From: Croceicoccus gelatinilyticus | GTDB taxonomy: Bacteria > Pseudomonadota > Alphaproteobacteria > Sphingomonadales > Sphingomonadaceae | Reading direction: 5' to 3' | Assembly: GCF_018398395.1 (NCBI RefSeq) | Contig: NZ_JAHCBF010000005.1 | Location: 62,001-126,000, forward strand | DNA length: 64,000 nt | In this document: positions 35,301-44,147 of the stretch, one piece after another | How the letters are laid out: the number at the start of each line of letters is the position of its first letter | Numbering within the stretch: position 1 is the stretch's first letter | The notes under the pieces: model-generated | Told to the model about the DNA's origin: nothing | The model's database searches: none | What the model saw: only the letters and a program-made list of their open reading frames with translations | Program-made: the position numbers and the translations under genes

Positions 35301-35488
35301 AACTCGTCTCCGTATTCTTCGTTCGGCCGTCCGTTCCTGCGGACAGCCGATGCATCAGGCGTGCGATATAGGCCCCTTGCGTGACAGAACAAGCACAGTG
35401 AACGCCCCGCAGCAACCGCAAGAGGCCGCTGGACAATCCGATGCTGCACAAGCATCACTGCACGCAACTCACAGGGGAAGGAAAATCG

Positions 35489-35923
35489 ATGCCCGACAAG
35501 GCGATCCTGATACCGGCGGCGCTGCTCGTATGCTGGACGATGGTGATGGCGGTGTGGATGCTCGTCCACCGGGCGGGGACTTTCTCTGCCATGAAGACCG
35601 GGCTGGGCAAGTTACCTGTCGGCGCGCGGGGGCCGGATCTTTGGGCCCGCCTTCCGGAAGGCCGGAACGACTGGCCCGCGCATAATTACATGCACCTGAT
35701 GGAACAGCCGACGATCTATTATGCGGCGGTTGTCATCCTCTCGATCGGCGGGCCGACCGGGTACGACATGGTGCTGGCCTGGGCGTACCTCGTCCTGCGG
35801 GTGATCCACTCGGTCTATCAGGCCAAGGTCAACGTGGTGAAAATTCGCGCCACGCTGTTCATCCTGTCGACGCTGGTGATGCTTATCCTGTCAGTTCGGT
35901 CGCTGCTTTCCGTCCTGAACTAA
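35489..35923 (+). CDS. MAPEG family membrane protein
   Basis: A 144-residue protein with four hydrophobic helices, the size and layout of MAPEG proteins (membrane-associated, eicosanoid and glutathione metabolism). Family-like features are ARLPEGRNDWPAHNYMHLMEQP after the first helix and the YLVLRVIHSVYQ helix. ATG 35489 follows AGGGGAAGG. Bacterial members may have glutathione transferase or peroxidase activity, but the substrate is unknown. It converges on the RNA methyltransferase gene with a 4-bp overlap. Confidence 0.85.
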   Translation: MPDKAILIPAALLVCWTMVMAVWMLVHRAGTFSAMKTGLGKLPVGARGPDLWARLPEGRNDWPAHNYMHLMEQPTIYYAAVVILSIGGPTGYDMVLAWAYLVLRVIHSVYQAKVNVVKIRATLFILSTLVMLILSVRSLLSVLN

Positions 35924-37131
35924 CGGACGAAAAGGCTGGCCAGTTCGACGTGGGTGGACCACCGGAACTGGCCGACCGGGCGCAGCTTTTCGAGGCGATA
36001 ACCTGCCTCGATCAAAGTTGCGGCATCCTTGGCCCAGCTCGCCGGATTGCAGCTGATGTAGCAGATCCGCTCGACCTTGCTGGCCGCAAGCCTTCCCACC
36101 TGCTCCTTCGCTCCGGCACGCGGCGGGTCAAGCAGGACGGCGTGAAACTTGTCGAGATCGGCAGGCAGCAGCGGATTGCGGAACAGGTCGCGGTGCTGCG
36201 CGAACACGGGACGCTGCGCCGCACCGGCCGCCGTCTTGCAGGCCATGTGGGCATCGCGCGCGGCCTCTGCGGCAAGGACTTTCGCTCCGATGCCGTCATT
36301 GCCGGAAAGCGCGAAGGCGAACGTACCGAGGCCGGAGAACAGGTCCGCGACCGTCTTTGCCCCCGCCAGCCATTCGCGGGCCGAAGCCATCAGGGCCGCC
36401 TCGCCCTCCGCCGTCGGCTGAAGGAAGCTACCGGGCGGAAGCGCGACCGGCACGCCGCCCAGCGTGACAGTGACCGGCTCCGGCTCCCAATGCGTTTCGG
36501 GGCCATAGCCGTCGTCCATCGTCAGGCGGGCAAGGCCATGCTCTTGCGCAAAAGCGATCAGCGCCTCGGTCTCTGCCAGCCCTTCAGGTGTGAAGCCCTT
36601 CACGTTGCAGTCGACACCCTGATCGGCGAGCGTCATGTGAATGTCCGCCGACAGCTTTTTGCGCGCGAAATTGCTTAGAAGACGGCGCAGCGGTTCGATC
36701 ATGGCGAACATGGCAGGGTGCATGATCGTGCATTCGGCCAGATCGACCAGCGCGTGACTGCGCCCTTCGCGGAAACCGATGCGCACCGACTTGCCGCGAC
36801 CTTCGACATGCAGTGTCGCGCGGCGGCGGCTGGCGGGCGGAGACAATTGCGCAGGCTCGATCTGCGCAGGCTCCAGTCCCTGTCCCGAAGCGGCGTTCAG
36901 TACGCGCGAGGTCACGAAATCGCGCCACGCCTCTTCGTCGAGATGCTGAAGCTGACACCCGCCGCATTGCGGGAAGTGGCGGCACGGAGGCACCGCGTGA
37001 TGTGGCCCGGGCTGCACCGTGCCGTCGGCCAGCACGGTATCGCCGGGCGCGGCCAGCGCAACGTGGCGGCCGGACGCAGTGACGCCGTCGCCTTTGGCCG
37101 CGACGCGCAGGATGACTTCGGTTTCGCTCAC
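35920..37131 (-). CDS. 23S rRNA (uracil-5)-methyltransferase family protein (TrmA/RumA type)
   Basis: A 403-residue SAM-dependent RNA methyltransferase. It has an N-terminal TRAM-like part (VSETEVILRVAAKGDGVTA), a 4Fe-4S cysteine cluster (CRHFPQCGGCQLQ), SAM motif I DLFSGLGTFAFAL, the LLDPPRAGAKEQV motif and the catalytic Cys in YISCNPASWAKDA. GTG 37131 overlaps the stop of the nnr gene by 4 bp (GTGA), matching the expected N-terminus. Whether it modifies U747, U1939 or tRNA U54 is not decidable here. Confidence 0.88.
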   Translation of the reverse strand: MSETEVILRVAAKGDGVTASGRHVALAAPGDTVLADGTVQPGPHHAVPPCRHFPQCGGCQLQHLDEEAWRDFVTSRVLNAASGQGLEPAQIEPAQLSPPASRRRATLHVEGRGKSVRIGFREGRSHALVDLAECTIMHPAMFAMIEPLRRLLSNFARKKLSADIHMTLADQGVDCNVKGFTPEGLAETEALIAFAQEHGLARLTMDDGYGPETHWEPEPVTVTLGGVPVALPPGSFLQPTAEGEAALMASAREWLAGAKTVADLFSGLGTFAFALSGNDGIGAKVLAAEAARDAHMACKTAAGAAQRPVFAQHRDLFRNPLLPADLDKFHAVLLDPPRAGAKEQVGRLAASKVERICYISCNPASWAKDAATLIEAGYRLEKLRPVGQFRWSTHVELASLFVR

Positions 37132-38537
37132 AAACAGGATTCCAGTGCGGATCGGACATGGTCGGCAAGCTGGCCTGCCGTGAAAGCGGGGCCTGCCAGG
37201 TGGGCGGCCTCGGCGTGAAGCCAGACCGCCTCGTTCGCGGCCTGCCATGGATCGCCGGTCACGGCGAGACGCGCTGCGGTTAGGCCCGCGAGAACGTCGC
37301 CGGTGCCCGCGACCGAGAGCCAGCTCGACGCCTTGCCTGCAAACGCCAGCCTGCCATCAGGCGCGGCGATCACGGTGTCGGGGCCCTTGGCGATAACGAC
37401 TGATTTGGCAGCCCCGGCCAGCGCCCTCGCCCGCTCGTGTTTCGCGGCATCGCTGGCAAGGCCGAACAGCTTTTCCAGCGTCGCCAGTTCGCCTTCATGC
37501 GGGGTCATTACGAGTGGGGCCTTGCGCCCGTCCAGCATTGCCGCGCGCAGGATCGTCAGCCCGTCGGCATCGATCACGGTCGGGCGGTCCAGTGACAGGC
37601 CCTGTCCAAGCCGCTCGCTCGCCTTCGCGTCGCGGCCTAGCCCTGGTCCGACGAGGAGAGCGGAAACCCGCTCATCCCCCGCCATCTTGCCGAAAGAGGC
37701 ATCGCCCGGCGCCTTCACGGTCACCAAATCGGCGGGCGCGTTCGCGATCTTCTGCTGGCTGACCAGCTTGACATAAGCGGCGCCAGCATGGGCTGCGGCC
37801 TGACTGGCCAGCAAGGCTGCACCGGGCATCGCACCGCCGACAACAGCGACCAGACCGCGCCGGTATTTGTGAGCATCGGGCGCGGGCCGGATCAGATGCG
37901 GCTTGGTGACGGCAAGAGAACCGCCATTTTCCCGATCCGCGCCGATATCGACCAGACGCGCCATGTCCCAAGTTGCCATCGCTGGCATCAGGAAATGCGC
38001 CTGCTTCCAGGCACCCAGCGCGATGCAGAGCGCGTAGTGCGGTAATTCGCTGGCGAGGAGAGCGCCGCTATCGCTCTCGATCCCGCTCGGCATGTCGATC
38101 GCGATGGCGCGTTCGTGACGCGATGCGAGGTCGAGCAGGAGGTGGCTCATTTCCTCCGAAAGCGCACGGCTCAGCCCCGTACCGAACAGGCAATCGACAA
38201 AGATCGCCCCTTCCGCCTGCGCCGCCTCGACCACCGGACCGCCGTGAAGCGAAGCAGCGCGCTTGGCCGCATCGGTCGCAGGCTCGCGTGCCGCGACGAC
38301 CTGAACCGCCCCGCCACGCTCGCGAATGGCCTCTGCAATCACATAACCGTCGCCGCCATTGTTGCCCGGCCCGCACAGGACCGTGACCGGCGCGCCCGCA
38401 GCCATGCGCCAGACATATTCCGCCGCCCCGCGCCCTGCCCGCTGCATCAGTTCGTGCACGTCAGTGCCTGCGGCCATAAGCCGCTCCTCCGCCGACACCA
38501 TCTGCCGGACGGTCAGGACCTGATCGGGCGCGAGCAT
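37128..38537 (-). CDS. nnr: Bifunctional NAD(P)H-hydrate repair enzyme
   Basis: A 469-residue fusion that repairs damaged NAD(P)HX. The N-terminal YjeF epimerase domain has VLCGPGNNGGDGYVIAE; the C-terminal ADP/ATP-dependent dehydratase domain has VVGGAMPGAALLASQAA, the MTPHEGELATL motif and the terminal SVAGTGDVLAGLTAA. ATG 38537 (MLAPDQVLTV) is preferred over the upstream frame, which runs into ilvD. It follows ilvD by 4 bp and is coupled to the methyltransferase gene. Confidence 0.93.
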   Translation of the reverse strand: MLAPDQVLTVRQMVSAEERLMAAGTDVHELMQRAGRGAAEYVWRMAAGAPVTVLCGPGNNGGDGYVIAEAIRERGGAVQVVAAREPATDAAKRAASLHGGPVVEAAQAEGAIFVDCLFGTGLSRALSEEMSHLLLDLASRHERAIAIDMPSGIESDSGALLASELPHYALCIALGAWKQAHFLMPAMATWDMARLVDIGADRENGGSLAVTKPHLIRPAPDAHKYRRGLVAVVGGAMPGAALLASQAAAHAGAAYVKLVSQQKIANAPADLVTVKAPGDASFGKMAGDERVSALLVGPGLGRDAKASERLGQGLSLDRPTVIDADGLTILRAAMLDGRKAPLVMTPHEGELATLEKLFGLASDAAKHERARALAGAAKSVVIAKGPDTVIAAPDGRLAFAGKASSWLSVAGTGDVLAGLTAARLAVTGDPWQAANEAVWLHAEAAHLAGPAFTAGQLADHVRSALESCL

Positions 38538-38541
38538 GGGA

Positions 38542-40401
38542 TCAGCGGACGCGGGTGATCGCCGACAAGTCGCGAACCGCACCGCACGCGGCGCTGGTCG
38601 CCATCGCGGCATAGGCCTTTAGCGCGGTCGATACCTTGCGTGGACGCGGGTGCGAGGGGGCCCATGCCGCATCGCCCTTCGCTTCCATCGCGGCGCGGCG
38701 TTCGGCCAGGACCTCGTCCGACACCGCGACGTTGATCGTGCGGTTGGGGATGTCGATCTCGACGGTGTCGCCTTCCTCGATCAGCCCGATCGCGCCGCCC
38801 TCTGCCGCTTCGGGCGAGGCGTGGCCGATCGAAAGCCCGCTGGTCCCGCCGGAGAAACGCCCGTCGGTGATCAAAGCGCAGGCCGCACCGAGCCCCTTCG
38901 ATTTCAGGTAGCTCGTCGGGTAGAGCATTTCCTGCATACCCGGCCCGCCGCGCGGTCCTTCGTAGCGGATCACGACGACATCGCCCGCCTTCACCTGATC
39001 GCCAAGGATCGCGACGACTGCCGCTTCCTGGCTTTCGTAGACTTTGGCCGGGCCGGTGAAAGTCAGGATGCTCTCATCGACGCCAGCGGTCTTCACGATG
39101 CACCCGTCGCGGGCGATGTTGCCATAAAGCACCGCAAGACCGCCGTCTTTTGAGAAGGCATGCTCGGCGCTGCGGATGACGCCGCCCACGCGGTCGGTGT
39201 CGATTTCCTTCCAGCGACGGTCCTGGCTGAACGCCGTCTGCGTCGGCACCCCGCCCGGCGCAGCGGCATAGAACGTGCGCACCGCGTCCGAATTGGTCCG
39301 GCCCACGTCCCAACGCTCCAGCGCCTCGCCCATCGTGCGGCTGTGCACGGTAGGGCATTCCGCGTTGATCAGCCCTGCCCGCTCCAGCTCGCCGAGGATT
39401 GCCATAATGCCGCCTGCGCGGTGGACGTCTTCCATATGGACGTCGGACTTGGCGGGCGCGACTTTCGATAGGCACGGCACCTTGCGCGAAAGCCGGTCGA
39501 TGTCGGCCATCGTGAAATCGACCTCGCCCTCGTGCGCTGCGGCCAGCAGGTGGAGCACGGTGTTGGTCGAACCGCCCATCGCGATGTCGAGGCTCATCGC
39601 GTTTTCGAATGCTGCGAAATTCGCGATGTTGCGCGGCAGGACGCTCTCGTCCTCTTCCTCGTAATACTTTTTGCAGAGGTCCACGACGGTCCGGCCCGCC
39701 TCGCGGAAAAGCTTTTCGCGGTCCGCATGGGTGGCCAGCATCGATCCGTTGCCCGGCAGCGAGAGGCCCAGAGCCTCCGTCAGGCAGTTCATCGAGTTCG
39801 CGGTGAACATGCCCGAGCACGAACCGCAAGTCGGACAGGCCGAACGCTCGATCGCGGCCACGTCCTCGTCCGAAACGCGGTCGTCGGCGGCGGCGACCAT
39901 GGCGTCGACCAGGTCGAGCGCCTTTTCCTTGCCGTTCAGCACGACCTTGCCCGCTTCCATCGGGCCGCCCGAGACGAAGACCACCGGAATATTGAGCCGC
40001 AGCGCCGCCATCAGCATGCCCGGCGTGATCTTGTCGCAGTTGGAGATGCACACGATCGCGTCGGCGCAGTGGGCGTTGACCATGAATTCGACGCTGTCCG
40101 CGATCAGGTCGCGGCTGGGCAGCGAATAGAGCATGCCGTCGTGGCCCATCGCGATGCCATCGTCGACGGCGATCGTGTTGAACTCTTTCGCGACGCCGCC
40201 CGCTTCCTCGATCTCACGCGCGACAAGCTGGCCCAGATCCTTGAGGTGAACGTGGCCCGGCACGAACTGGGTGAAGGAGTTGGCGATGGCGATGATCGGC
40301 TTGCCGAAGTCGCCGTCCTTCATGCCGGTTGCGCGCCACAACCCGCGCGCGCCGGCCATGTTGCGACCGTGGGTCGATGTGCGTGAGCGGTAGGCGGGCA
40401 T
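38542..40401 (-). CDS. ilvD: Dihydroxy-acid dehydratase
   Basis: A 619-residue Fe-S enzyme of branched-chain amino-acid biosynthesis. The cluster cysteines are in [10 protein letters not shown] and [18 protein letters not shown]; the catalytic region near the C-terminus is [19 protein letters not shown]. Length and motifs match E. coli IlvD closely (616 residues). It starts a minus-strand unit ilvD-nnr-RNA methyltransferase with tight spacing. Confidence 0.96.
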   Translation of the reverse strand: MPAYRSRTSTHGRNMAGARGLWRATGMKDGDFGKPIIAIANSFTQFVPGHVHLKDLGQLVAREIEEAGGVAKEFNTIAVDDGIAMGHDGMLYSLPSRDLIADSVEFMVNAHCADAIVCISNCDKITPGMLMAALRLNIPVVFVSGGPMEAGKVVLNGKEKALDLVDAMVAAADDRVSDEDVAAIERSACPTCGSCSGMFTANSMNCLTEALGLSLPGNGSMLATHADREKLFREAGRTVVDLCKKYYEEEDESVLPRNIANFAAFENAMSLDIAMGGSTNTVLHLLAAAHEGEVDFTMADIDRLSRKVPCLSKVAPAKSDVHMEDVHRAGGIMAILGELERAGLINAECPTVHSRTMGEALERWDVGRTNSDAVRTFYAAAPGGVPTQTAFSQDRRWKEIDTDRVGGVIRSAEHAFSKDGGLAVLYGNIARDGCIVKTAGVDESILTFTGPAKVYESQEAAVVAILGDQVKAGDVVVIRYEGPRGGPGMQEMLYPTSYLKSKGLGAACALITDGRFSGGTSGLSIGHASPEAAEGGAIGLIEEGDTVEIDIPNRTINVAVSDEVLAERRAAMEAKGDAAWAPSHPRPRKVSTALKAYAAMATSAACGAVRDLSAITRVR

Positions 40402-40559
40402 GGCATGGACTCCGATGAAGCTTTTCAGGGGCGCTCCCTAGCGCGACATGCGCGGCTGTCTAGGTTTTTCGGGCCTTTCGGCCCCGGCGAGCGCTGCTCT
40501 TAACCTTGTGGATAGCACCGATTTCACCCGCGCCCCAGCCCGTGCTATGCTTTGCGGCG

Positions 40560-40991
40560 ATGGACGACTTACCCCGCTACCGGCTCGAAGACCCGGAGCG
40601 AGAGTGGCTCGAAGAGTCGCGATCGTGGATCAAGGGTCACTTCAGCGACAAGGCTGAAGAAAACTACGAGGACACCGACGCAAAGCTCGCGGTGATCCGG
40701 GCCAACCTTGCACATGGTTGGGTAGGCGTGGACGATACCTGGAAACTGCAGGCGCTGGGCATCGCGATGGGCGATGCGCTGGCCGATGAACTGATGCTCG
40801 ACTGGGTGACGATCGACGACGAATATGGCCGCGTGCCCGCGCTGAACTGGCCGGGCACCTCGATCGTGCTCTACCCCGTGACGATGATTTCCCAGCGCCT
40901 CGAAAGCGGCGAGGAAGTCGACGTCGACGTCATGTTCGAACAGACCCGCGAGAGGCTTCAGGAAATCGCCTTTTCGGGCGACGTCCAGTAA
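40560..40991 (+). CDS. DUF3806 domain protein
   Basis: A 143-residue soluble acidic protein. The central WKLQALGIAMGDALADELMLDWVTIDDEYGR and the PGTSIVLYPVTMISQRLE segment match the pattern of DUF3806 proteins, which are small cytosolic proteins of unknown role. ATG 40560 (MDDLPRYRLEDPE) fits; the upstream open frame is non-coding in character. It is divergent from ilvD. Confidence 0.75.
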   Translation: MDDLPRYRLEDPEREWLEESRSWIKGHFSDKAEENYEDTDAKLAVIRANLAHGWVGVDDTWKLQALGIAMGDALADELMLDWVTIDDEYGRVPALNWPGTSIVLYPVTMISQRLESGEEVDVDVMFEQTRERLQEIAFSGDVQ

Positions 40992-41321
40992 CAGCGCAAG
41001 ATTGCCGCGGGTGACAAAGGTGACACCCTGTCACCCACTGCATCCACGCCCGAAACCCGCAGGAAAGCTGGCATCTGGCTGTCACCGGGCAGGGTGACAG
41101 GTTATGCAGGAAGTACGACGATAGCAAAGAACGGCGCGCATGATGGCGCGGCTTTGCGCTGTAGGACAGCGGATTTGCGGCGCGGGTTGAACGGCCGGAT
41201 TCAGGGAAAACTCATCGACCTTCGAATGGCGGGTATGGGGTGGGAAGCGGACATTATAGATATTTACACCAACTTAGAGGCTGGTGTTTTAGGTTAGCCT
41301 CTCTTCGCCATGGAGGTCACG
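40992..41321. other. Intergenic stretch with inverted repeats and AT-rich end
   Basis: No gene seen. The left half carries repeated GGTGACA/TGTCACC elements (listed separately); the right end becomes AT-rich around 41250-41290 and includes TATAGAT (41256-41262), which may be a -10 element for the next gene, and a small hairpin, ACACCA (41266-41271) with TGGTGT (41282-41287), followed by TTT. Its base composition drops towards the low-GC gene that follows. Confidence 0.45.
41009..41100. repeat. REP-like inverted repeats built on GGTGACA
   Basis: Two palindromic units. The first pairs GGGTGACA (41009-41016) with TGTCACCC (41029-41036), with a further GGTGACA (41019-41025) inside. The second pairs CTGTCACC (41079-41086) with GGTGACAG (41093-41100). 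Five copies of one 7-mer in alternating direction within 92 bases suggest a repetitive extragenic palindrome or a site for a dimeric protein. Confidence 0.55.
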
Positions 41322-42179
41322 GTGTCCGTCCGTAGTTTTGGTTACCCATTCTCGCTGAAATCGCCTGCGTCTGTGTCCGAGGTCAAGGCTGAAATCAGAT
41401 GGAGGAAGATGGGGTGGTTTAAGCAAGCACCAGGCCCGCGAGGCGTTATAGTTGGGCCGTTCCTTTATCTAAGGTGGGAGGCGCTAGGACAAAGCAGCCC
41501 CAAACTCTTCGGTCTCATCCGGAGCGAGGCTGGCGGCACACATATAACAGGTCGAACAAATCCACCGCTTGCTGCACTTTTTTATCTCGTTCTTTTCGCA
41601 CCAATTGGAATTTCCTTGATTTATGGTGCATTCACGGTCGGCACCGGCACAGGCAAGACCATACTATTCGCGTTGGCTGCGCTGCTTGGTGGACCCGCTT
41701 TATTATTTTTGACGCGCAGCCCTTGGCACGAGGGAGAACCGCTAGTCCGTTTTCTGCGCCAAACCGTTACCGCATCTGGTGCGTCACTGCGGAAAATTTC
41801 TGCAAAAACAGCAATTCCGAAATCCCATACGGTCACAGTGAATGGAGTTGGGCTGCGCCGGGGCGTAACGATGGAAGCGGTCTATGATGCACTTGTCAAT
41901 CTAGGCGACTGGTCTAGCGTCATTCTTGGATTGAATGGTGAGACCTATGTGCGGACAGCCTCGCTGGAAGGCGGTTATGTCATAGAAAAGCGCGAAGGCG
42001 GTCCGAACAAACATGTTCGAGCTTTTAGGCTGGGCAGCGGCCCGCGATGGGACGATAGGACTATCTTCGACTTTGAAGAAACTCTCGCGGTGTTTTCTTC
42101 ATACGCTTCCAAATCCTCAATGCCTCCGTTCTTGGAATGGAAGCGAATATCAGACACGGCCAAAGTGAAGCTGGGATGA
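41322..42179 (+). CDS. Membrane protein of unknown function in a low-GC island
   Basis: A 285-residue protein. GTG 41322 is chosen since GGAGG lies five bases before it; ATG 41310 is also in frame. An N-terminal soluble part of about 85 residues (RWRKMGWFKQAPGPRGVIVG) is followed by two membrane helices (AALFYLVLFAPIGISLIYGA and ILFALAALLGGPALLFL). A C-terminal domain of about 110 residues starts near VTVNGVGLRRGVTMEAVYDA and continues with GLNGETYVRTASLEGGYVIE. Codon choice is much less GC-biased than in neighbours. Function unknown; the C-terminal domain resembles small immunity-type domains by pattern only. Confidence 0.65.
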   Translation: MSVRSFGYPFSLKSPASVSEVKAEIRWRKMGWFKQAPGPRGVIVGPFLYLRWEALGQSSPKLFGLIRSEAGGTHITGRTNPPLAALFYLVLFAPIGISLIYGAFTVGTGTGKTILFALAALLGGPALLFLTRSPWHEGEPLVRFLRQTVTASGASLRKISAKTAIPKSHTVTVNGVGLRRGVTMEAVYDALVNLGDWSSVILGLNGETYVRTASLEGGYVIEKREGGPNKHVRAFRLGSGPRWDDRTIFDFEETLAVFSSYASKSSMPPFLEWKRISDTAKVKLG

Positions 42180-42255
42180 ACGTCCGCAATCGGTCGTTAC
42201 CTGAAATTCCGCTTTTGGCCGCAACTTGCACCAACCAGCCGCTCGGCCAAACCCG

Positions 42256-42849
42256 TCACCCCTCGGGCGGCACTGCCATCGGCTCTACCGTTTTTAAGTT
42301 CAGCATTTCGGGCAGCAGTTCCTCGCCCTTCGCGTCCGCTGGCGCTTCGGGGGCGGTCGAGGCGTTGGAGGGGTAGTTCTCTCCGTCGAATTTCAGGATC
42401 ATGGTGCCCGACGAGCCGCCGCCGCCCGATACCGCGACGGTCAGGTCGCGCCAGCCACTGGTGCTGGTTTCCAGAACGCTGACCGGCGTGCGCGATACGC
42501 TGACATCGCCGACCTTGCGCCACATCGGGCCTGCGGGCGTCAGGACCAGCAGGTTGCAGCCGCCCGTCCCGCAGAAATAGGGCCCGCCCAAATAGACGAT
42601 CGCCTCGTCCTCTCCGTCGCCGTTCAGATCGCTCCACGCGAAGTCGTAGGAGATCGAGGTCGCGTCGGGATATTCCTGCAGCAGGAAGTGGCGGATGTCC
42701 TCTTCCGCGTCGGACGGCGGCGGGACAGTGGGCGCGGCCATTTCATCAGCTGCGTCTTGCGCAGCAGGCTCGGCCTCTTCGGCAGGAGCGCCGCAGGCGG
42801 AAAGGGCGATGGCAGCAAGGCCGCCGGCAAGCACATGGCTGAAACGCAT
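42256..42849 (-). CDS. Lipoprotein of unknown function
   Basis: A 197-residue protein with a lipoprotein signal MRFSHVLAGGLAAIALSAC, the Cys at 19. An Ala/Pro/Glu-rich linker follows, then a globular domain with an EF-hand-like acidic loop (WSDLNGDGEDEAIVYLGG) and GTGGCNLLVLTPAG. Such Asp-rich loops in secreted proteins often bind calcium. ATG 42849 follows AAGGA closely. No family is recognised with certainty. Confidence 0.8.
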   Translation of the reverse strand: MRFSHVLAGGLAAIALSACGAPAEEAEPAAQDAADEMAAPTVPPPSDAEEDIRHFLLQEYPDATSISYDFAWSDLNGDGEDEAIVYLGGPYFCGTGGCNLLVLTPAGPMWRKVGDVSVSRTPVSVLETSTSGWRDLTVAVSGGGGSSGTMILKFDGENYPSNASTAPEAPADAKGEELLPEMLNLKTVEPMAVPPEG

Positions 42850-42910
42850 TTCCTTTTCCCCCACCAGATCAGGTGGGCGGAACGTGCCACGGCTGTCAGG
42901 GTTCAACAAG

Positions 42911-42942
42911 CCTGTCGGTAGGGCGCAAAACCGTCCGACAGG
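42911..42942. repeat. Inverted repeat in the cspA-lipoprotein interval
   Basis: CCTGTCGG (42911-42918) and CCGACAGG (42935-42942) form an 8-bp stem with a 16-base loop. It lies between the cspA terminator-like hairpin and the lipoprotein start, and may be part of the termination region or the lipoprotein promoter. Confidence 0.35.
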
Positions 42943-42955
42943 CCCGTTACGAATC

Positions 42956-42988
42956 CTCCCCGCGCCAACCCTCCGTCGGCGCGGGGAG
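42956..42988 (-). terminator. Hairpin downstream of cspA
   Basis: CTCCCCGCGCC (42956-42966) and GGCGCGGGGAG (42978-42988) form a perfect 11-bp GC-rich stem with an 11-base loop, starting 10 bases past the cspA stop. A T-run is absent, but stem strength and place fit a terminator or a stabilising 3' end. Confidence 0.6.
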
Positions 42989-42998
42989 AAACGCGTTA

Positions 42999-43211
42999 TC
43001 AGTCGGCAGCCGACAGGTTGACGGCGCTTGCCTTGCCGTTGCGGCCGGTCTCGACTTCGTAATTCAGGCGCTGATCCTTATCGAGCGACTGCATGCCGGC
43101 GGCCTGCACGGCAGTGATGTGGACGAAGCTGTCGTCCGAACCGTCGTCGGGCTGGATGAAGCCATAGCCCTTGTCGGTGTTGAAGAACTTTACGGTGCCA
43201 GTCTTGGCCAT
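42999..43211 (-). CDS. cspA: Cold-shock protein
   Basis: A 70-residue OB-fold nucleic-acid-binding protein. RNP1-type GTVKFFNTDKGYGFIQPDDG and RNP2-type DSFVHITAV motifs are plain. AAGGAA lies eight bases before the ATG. The 213 bases upstream, to 43424, hold no gene and are long enough for the structured leader typical of cold-shock mRNAs. Some alphaproteobacterial homologues are constitutive, so cold induction is not assured. Confidence 0.93.
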   Translation of the reverse strand: MAKTGTVKFFNTDKGYGFIQPDDGSDDSFVHITAVQAAGMQSLDKDQRLNYEVETGRNGKASAVNLSAAD

Positions 43212-43424
43212 GATGCGTTCCTTTCAAGAACGGTAGGTTGCCGCGCATGCGACATGCAGCGCGGTATGCGTAAGGCCGTCCGATGAAAGGAAGTCGTCGT
43301 CTGGTTTGCGCCGTTCCGCATGGGCGGTCGGGCGGTCGTCAAATGCCGAAGTCCGTCGCAAATTTCGACGTCAGCGCGCGGCTTGTAACAGGCTTGGCGC
43401 GTTTTGCCTAATCGTTATCCCAAA

Positions 43425-44147
43425 TCACCCCATGGCCAGCACGGTGCGCTGCGCCACGTCCGCGATCAGCGCGGCCCAGCGTGCCTGGTCTGCCTCTGTC
43501 GCGATCTGGTCGTTGCGAACTTCGATGGCGAGATAATCGCGGCCCTTCGCCTCGGCATGGCGGTTCATCGTCGCGTTCAATTCGCGGCCCGAATATGGCT
43601 CGTTGTCGCCCACCGTCAGCCCTTGCGCAGCGAACAGCCGGATCGCGTGGCGCGCCGGTTCGCTATTGGTGTTGTAGAGCAGACCGACTTCCCAGGGGCG
43701 TTCCTGTTCGGGCTTGCTCTCAAGGCTGGGCGTGAAGCTGTGGAGCGAGATGATAAGGCGCGGCTGAGCTGCCTCCAGCCAGCGCTCCATCGCCGTGTGA
43801 TAGGGGCGGTAGAACTTCGCCAGCCGCATGTCGCGATCCGCACCAATATTGCCGACGATCAGTTTGCCGTCGCTTTCCTCGGGGATCATGCCGGGGTGGT
43901 CTTCTTCGCGGTGGAGATCGACGACAAGGCGGCTGATCGTGGCGAGAAACGCGGGGATGTCGTGGCGGCGGGCCATGCGTTCGGCCACGCCCTCCACCCC
44001 GATGTCGACCGCGATGTGGCTTTCCATCGTCGCGGCGCTGACGCCCAGTTCAATGCCTTCGGGCACCGCGTTGCTGGCGTGGTCCGATACGAGGACGATG
44101 CCGCCAGTCCTTGGTTCACCGATCTGGCGGTAAGGTGTGAAACTCAA
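43425..44147 (-). CDS. N-formylglutamate amidohydrolase family protein
   Basis: A 240-residue zinc-dependent amidohydrolase of the HutG-like family. Motifs are LVSDHASNAVPEG, DLHREEDHPGMIPE and LIISLHSFTPSLE, holding the probable metal ligands. I chose TTG 44147 because it overlaps the ispE stop by 4 bp (TTGA) and has GGAG seven bases upstream; GTG 44171 would add eight residues. No histidine-utilisation genes lie nearby, so the natural substrate is open. Confidence 0.85.
   Translation of the reverse strand: MSFTPYRQIGEPRTGGIVLVSDHASNAVPEGIELGVSAATMESHIAVDIGVEGVAERMARRHDIPAFLATISRLVVDLHREEDHPGMIPEESDGKLIVGNIGADRDMRLAKFYRPYHTAMERWLEAAQPRLIISLHSFTPSLESKPEQERPWEVGLLYNTNSEPARHAIRLFAAQGLTVGDNEPYSGRELNATMNRHAEAKGRDYLAIEVRNDQIATEADQARWAALIADVAQRTVLAMG

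Noticed and set aside
41094-41297. Possible 67-residue gene at the border of the low-GC island
   Set aside because: It starts inside the inverted repeat and has no ribosome site or recognisable feature.
43212-43424. Separate small RNA upstream of cspA
   Set aside because: No hairpin with T-run was found; the stretch is better explained as the cold-shock leader and promoter.
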